From positions 1-5,507 of the forward strand of contig DCUM01000257.1 of the NCBI GenBank assembly GCA_002327255.1: 5,507 bases of DNA. Reading direction: 5' to 3'. This stretch comes from a bacterium UBA2214. Lineage in GTDB: Bacteria; Zhuqueibacterota; Zhuqueibacteria; Residuimicrobiales; Residuimicrobiaceae. This document shows positions 5,167 through 5,507 of this stretch, one piece after another. Made by a program: the position numbers and the translations under genes. Under the pieces are notes generated by a model that saw only the letters and a list, made by a program, of their open reading frames with translations, was not told where the DNA came from and searched no databases. Numbering within the stretch: position 1 is the first letter of the stretch; each line of letters begins with the position of its first letter.

Positions 5167-5507
5167 CTACATTTGATAATACAATCCCGCCTCCGGGCCC
5201 AGCGGCAGGCCGAGCAGCAGCCAGACGATCAACAGGATCGTCCACAGGATGAAGAAAACGATCGAATACGGGAGCATGGTGGAGATGATGGTGCCGATGC
5301 CGGCGCGTCCGTCATATTTCTGAAAAAATGCGATGATGAGGGCGAAAAAACTCATCATCGGTGAAATGACATTGGTGATGCTGTCGCCGATGCGATAGAC
5401 GGCCTGGGTCAGCTCCGGCGAATAGCCCAGCAGCATGAACATCGGGATGAAGATGGGCGCCATCAACGCCCACTTGGCCGACGCGCTGCCCATAAGCAGG
5501 TTGATGA
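5167..5507 (-). CDS. abgT: AbgT-family transporter, C-terminal part (5' end outside window)
   Basis: Partial gene on the minus strand: the frame is open at the right edge and stops with TAG at 5167-5169, giving about 112 residues of a protein that normally has roughly 500. The segment GSASAKWALMAPIFIPMFMLLG, in parts, followed by YSPELTQAVYRIGDSITN and AFFQKYDGRAGIGT, is characteristic of the AbgT family (PF03806). It continues into a long hydrophobic segment (LPYSIVFFILWTILLIVWLLLG in parts) that forms the last membrane helix, and ends GLPLGPEAGLYY. Known members import p-aminobenzoyl-glutamate (E. coli AbgT) or export sulfonamides (MtrF-type). Which applies here cannot be decided from the tail. 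The inner-membrane location follows from the family. No abgA/abgB hydrolase genes are visible, and no clear terminator follows the stop. Confidence 0.92.
   Translation of the reverse strand, partial: INLLMGSASAKWALMAPIFIPMFMLLGYSPELTQAVYRIGDSITNVISPMMSFFALIIAFFQKYDGRAGIGTIISTMLPYSIVFFILWTILLIVWLLLGLPLGPEAGLYYQM

Noticed and set aside
5014..5364. Plus-strand open frame (116 codons) opposite the AbgT-family gene
   Set aside because: Charged low-complexity shadow (many D, E, R, Q) of the hydrophobic transporter read on the other strand.
1..5507. CRISPR array, rRNA or tRNA genes
   Set aside because: No regularly spaced repeats, no rRNA-like core strings and no cloverleaf were seen on either strand by eye.

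Overview
This is a bacterial chromosomal window. Four coding regions can be named with confidence (an aromatic ammonia-lyase tail, guaB, rpsT and an AbgT-family transporter tail). Two more can be placed in families: a GNAT-like protein and a PF06695 membrane protein. The housekeeping genes have moderately high GC: I hand-counted 168 of 300 bases as G+C in both positions 541-840 (guaB) and 2641-2940 (GNAT-like gene). Near-consensus sigma-70 promoter elements, Shine-Dalgarno sites and a bacterial S20 protein fix the domain as Bacteria. The style of the ammonia-lyase C-terminus and the loose gene packing would suit a member of the Fibrobacterota/Chlorobi/Bacteroidota/Calditrichota neighbourhood, but that is a weak guess.

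Left part (1-2163). The plus strand carries the last 80 codons of a histidine/aromatic amino-acid ammonia-lyase. After 24 bases comes complete guaB (IMP dehydrogenase, with CBS domains). rpsT (ribosomal protein S20) converges on guaB from the minus strand. It has a strong TTGCTT-N17-TATAAT promoter and a textbook intrinsic terminator lying between the two genes.

Middle part (2164-3856). Divergent from rpsT is a 372-codon GNAT-like protein of a widespread uncharacterised family. The -10 element between the two genes sits in a perfect palindrome and could fire in both directions. About 455 bases without a gene follow. They contain several plus-strand hairpins, a short cobalamin-riboswitch-like string, and a terminator-like hairpin whose 3' half can pair instead with a segment about 110 bases upstream.

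Right part (3857-5507). A small membrane protein of the PF06695 family lies on the minus strand and is clearly richer in A+T than its neighbours (125 G+C in 300 bases at 4021-4320). A 16-bp near-perfect inverted repeat sits just upstream of its start. About 800 bases without a recognisable gene follow. They hold a 78-bp element with inverted ends and a 9-bp near-duplication on either side, which looks like a minimal transposon relic. The window ends inside the C-terminal part of an AbgT-family transporter read on the minus strand.

The genes do not form one pathway: housekeeping genes sit beside an accessory stretch (about 3400-5166). I see no defence system, CRISPR array, rRNA or tRNA. The most interesting items are the candidate structured RNA or attenuator at 3685-3833, the inverted-repeat leader at 4373-4456 and the tiny transposon-like element at 4891-4968. 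All three are hypotheses from sequence symmetry alone.
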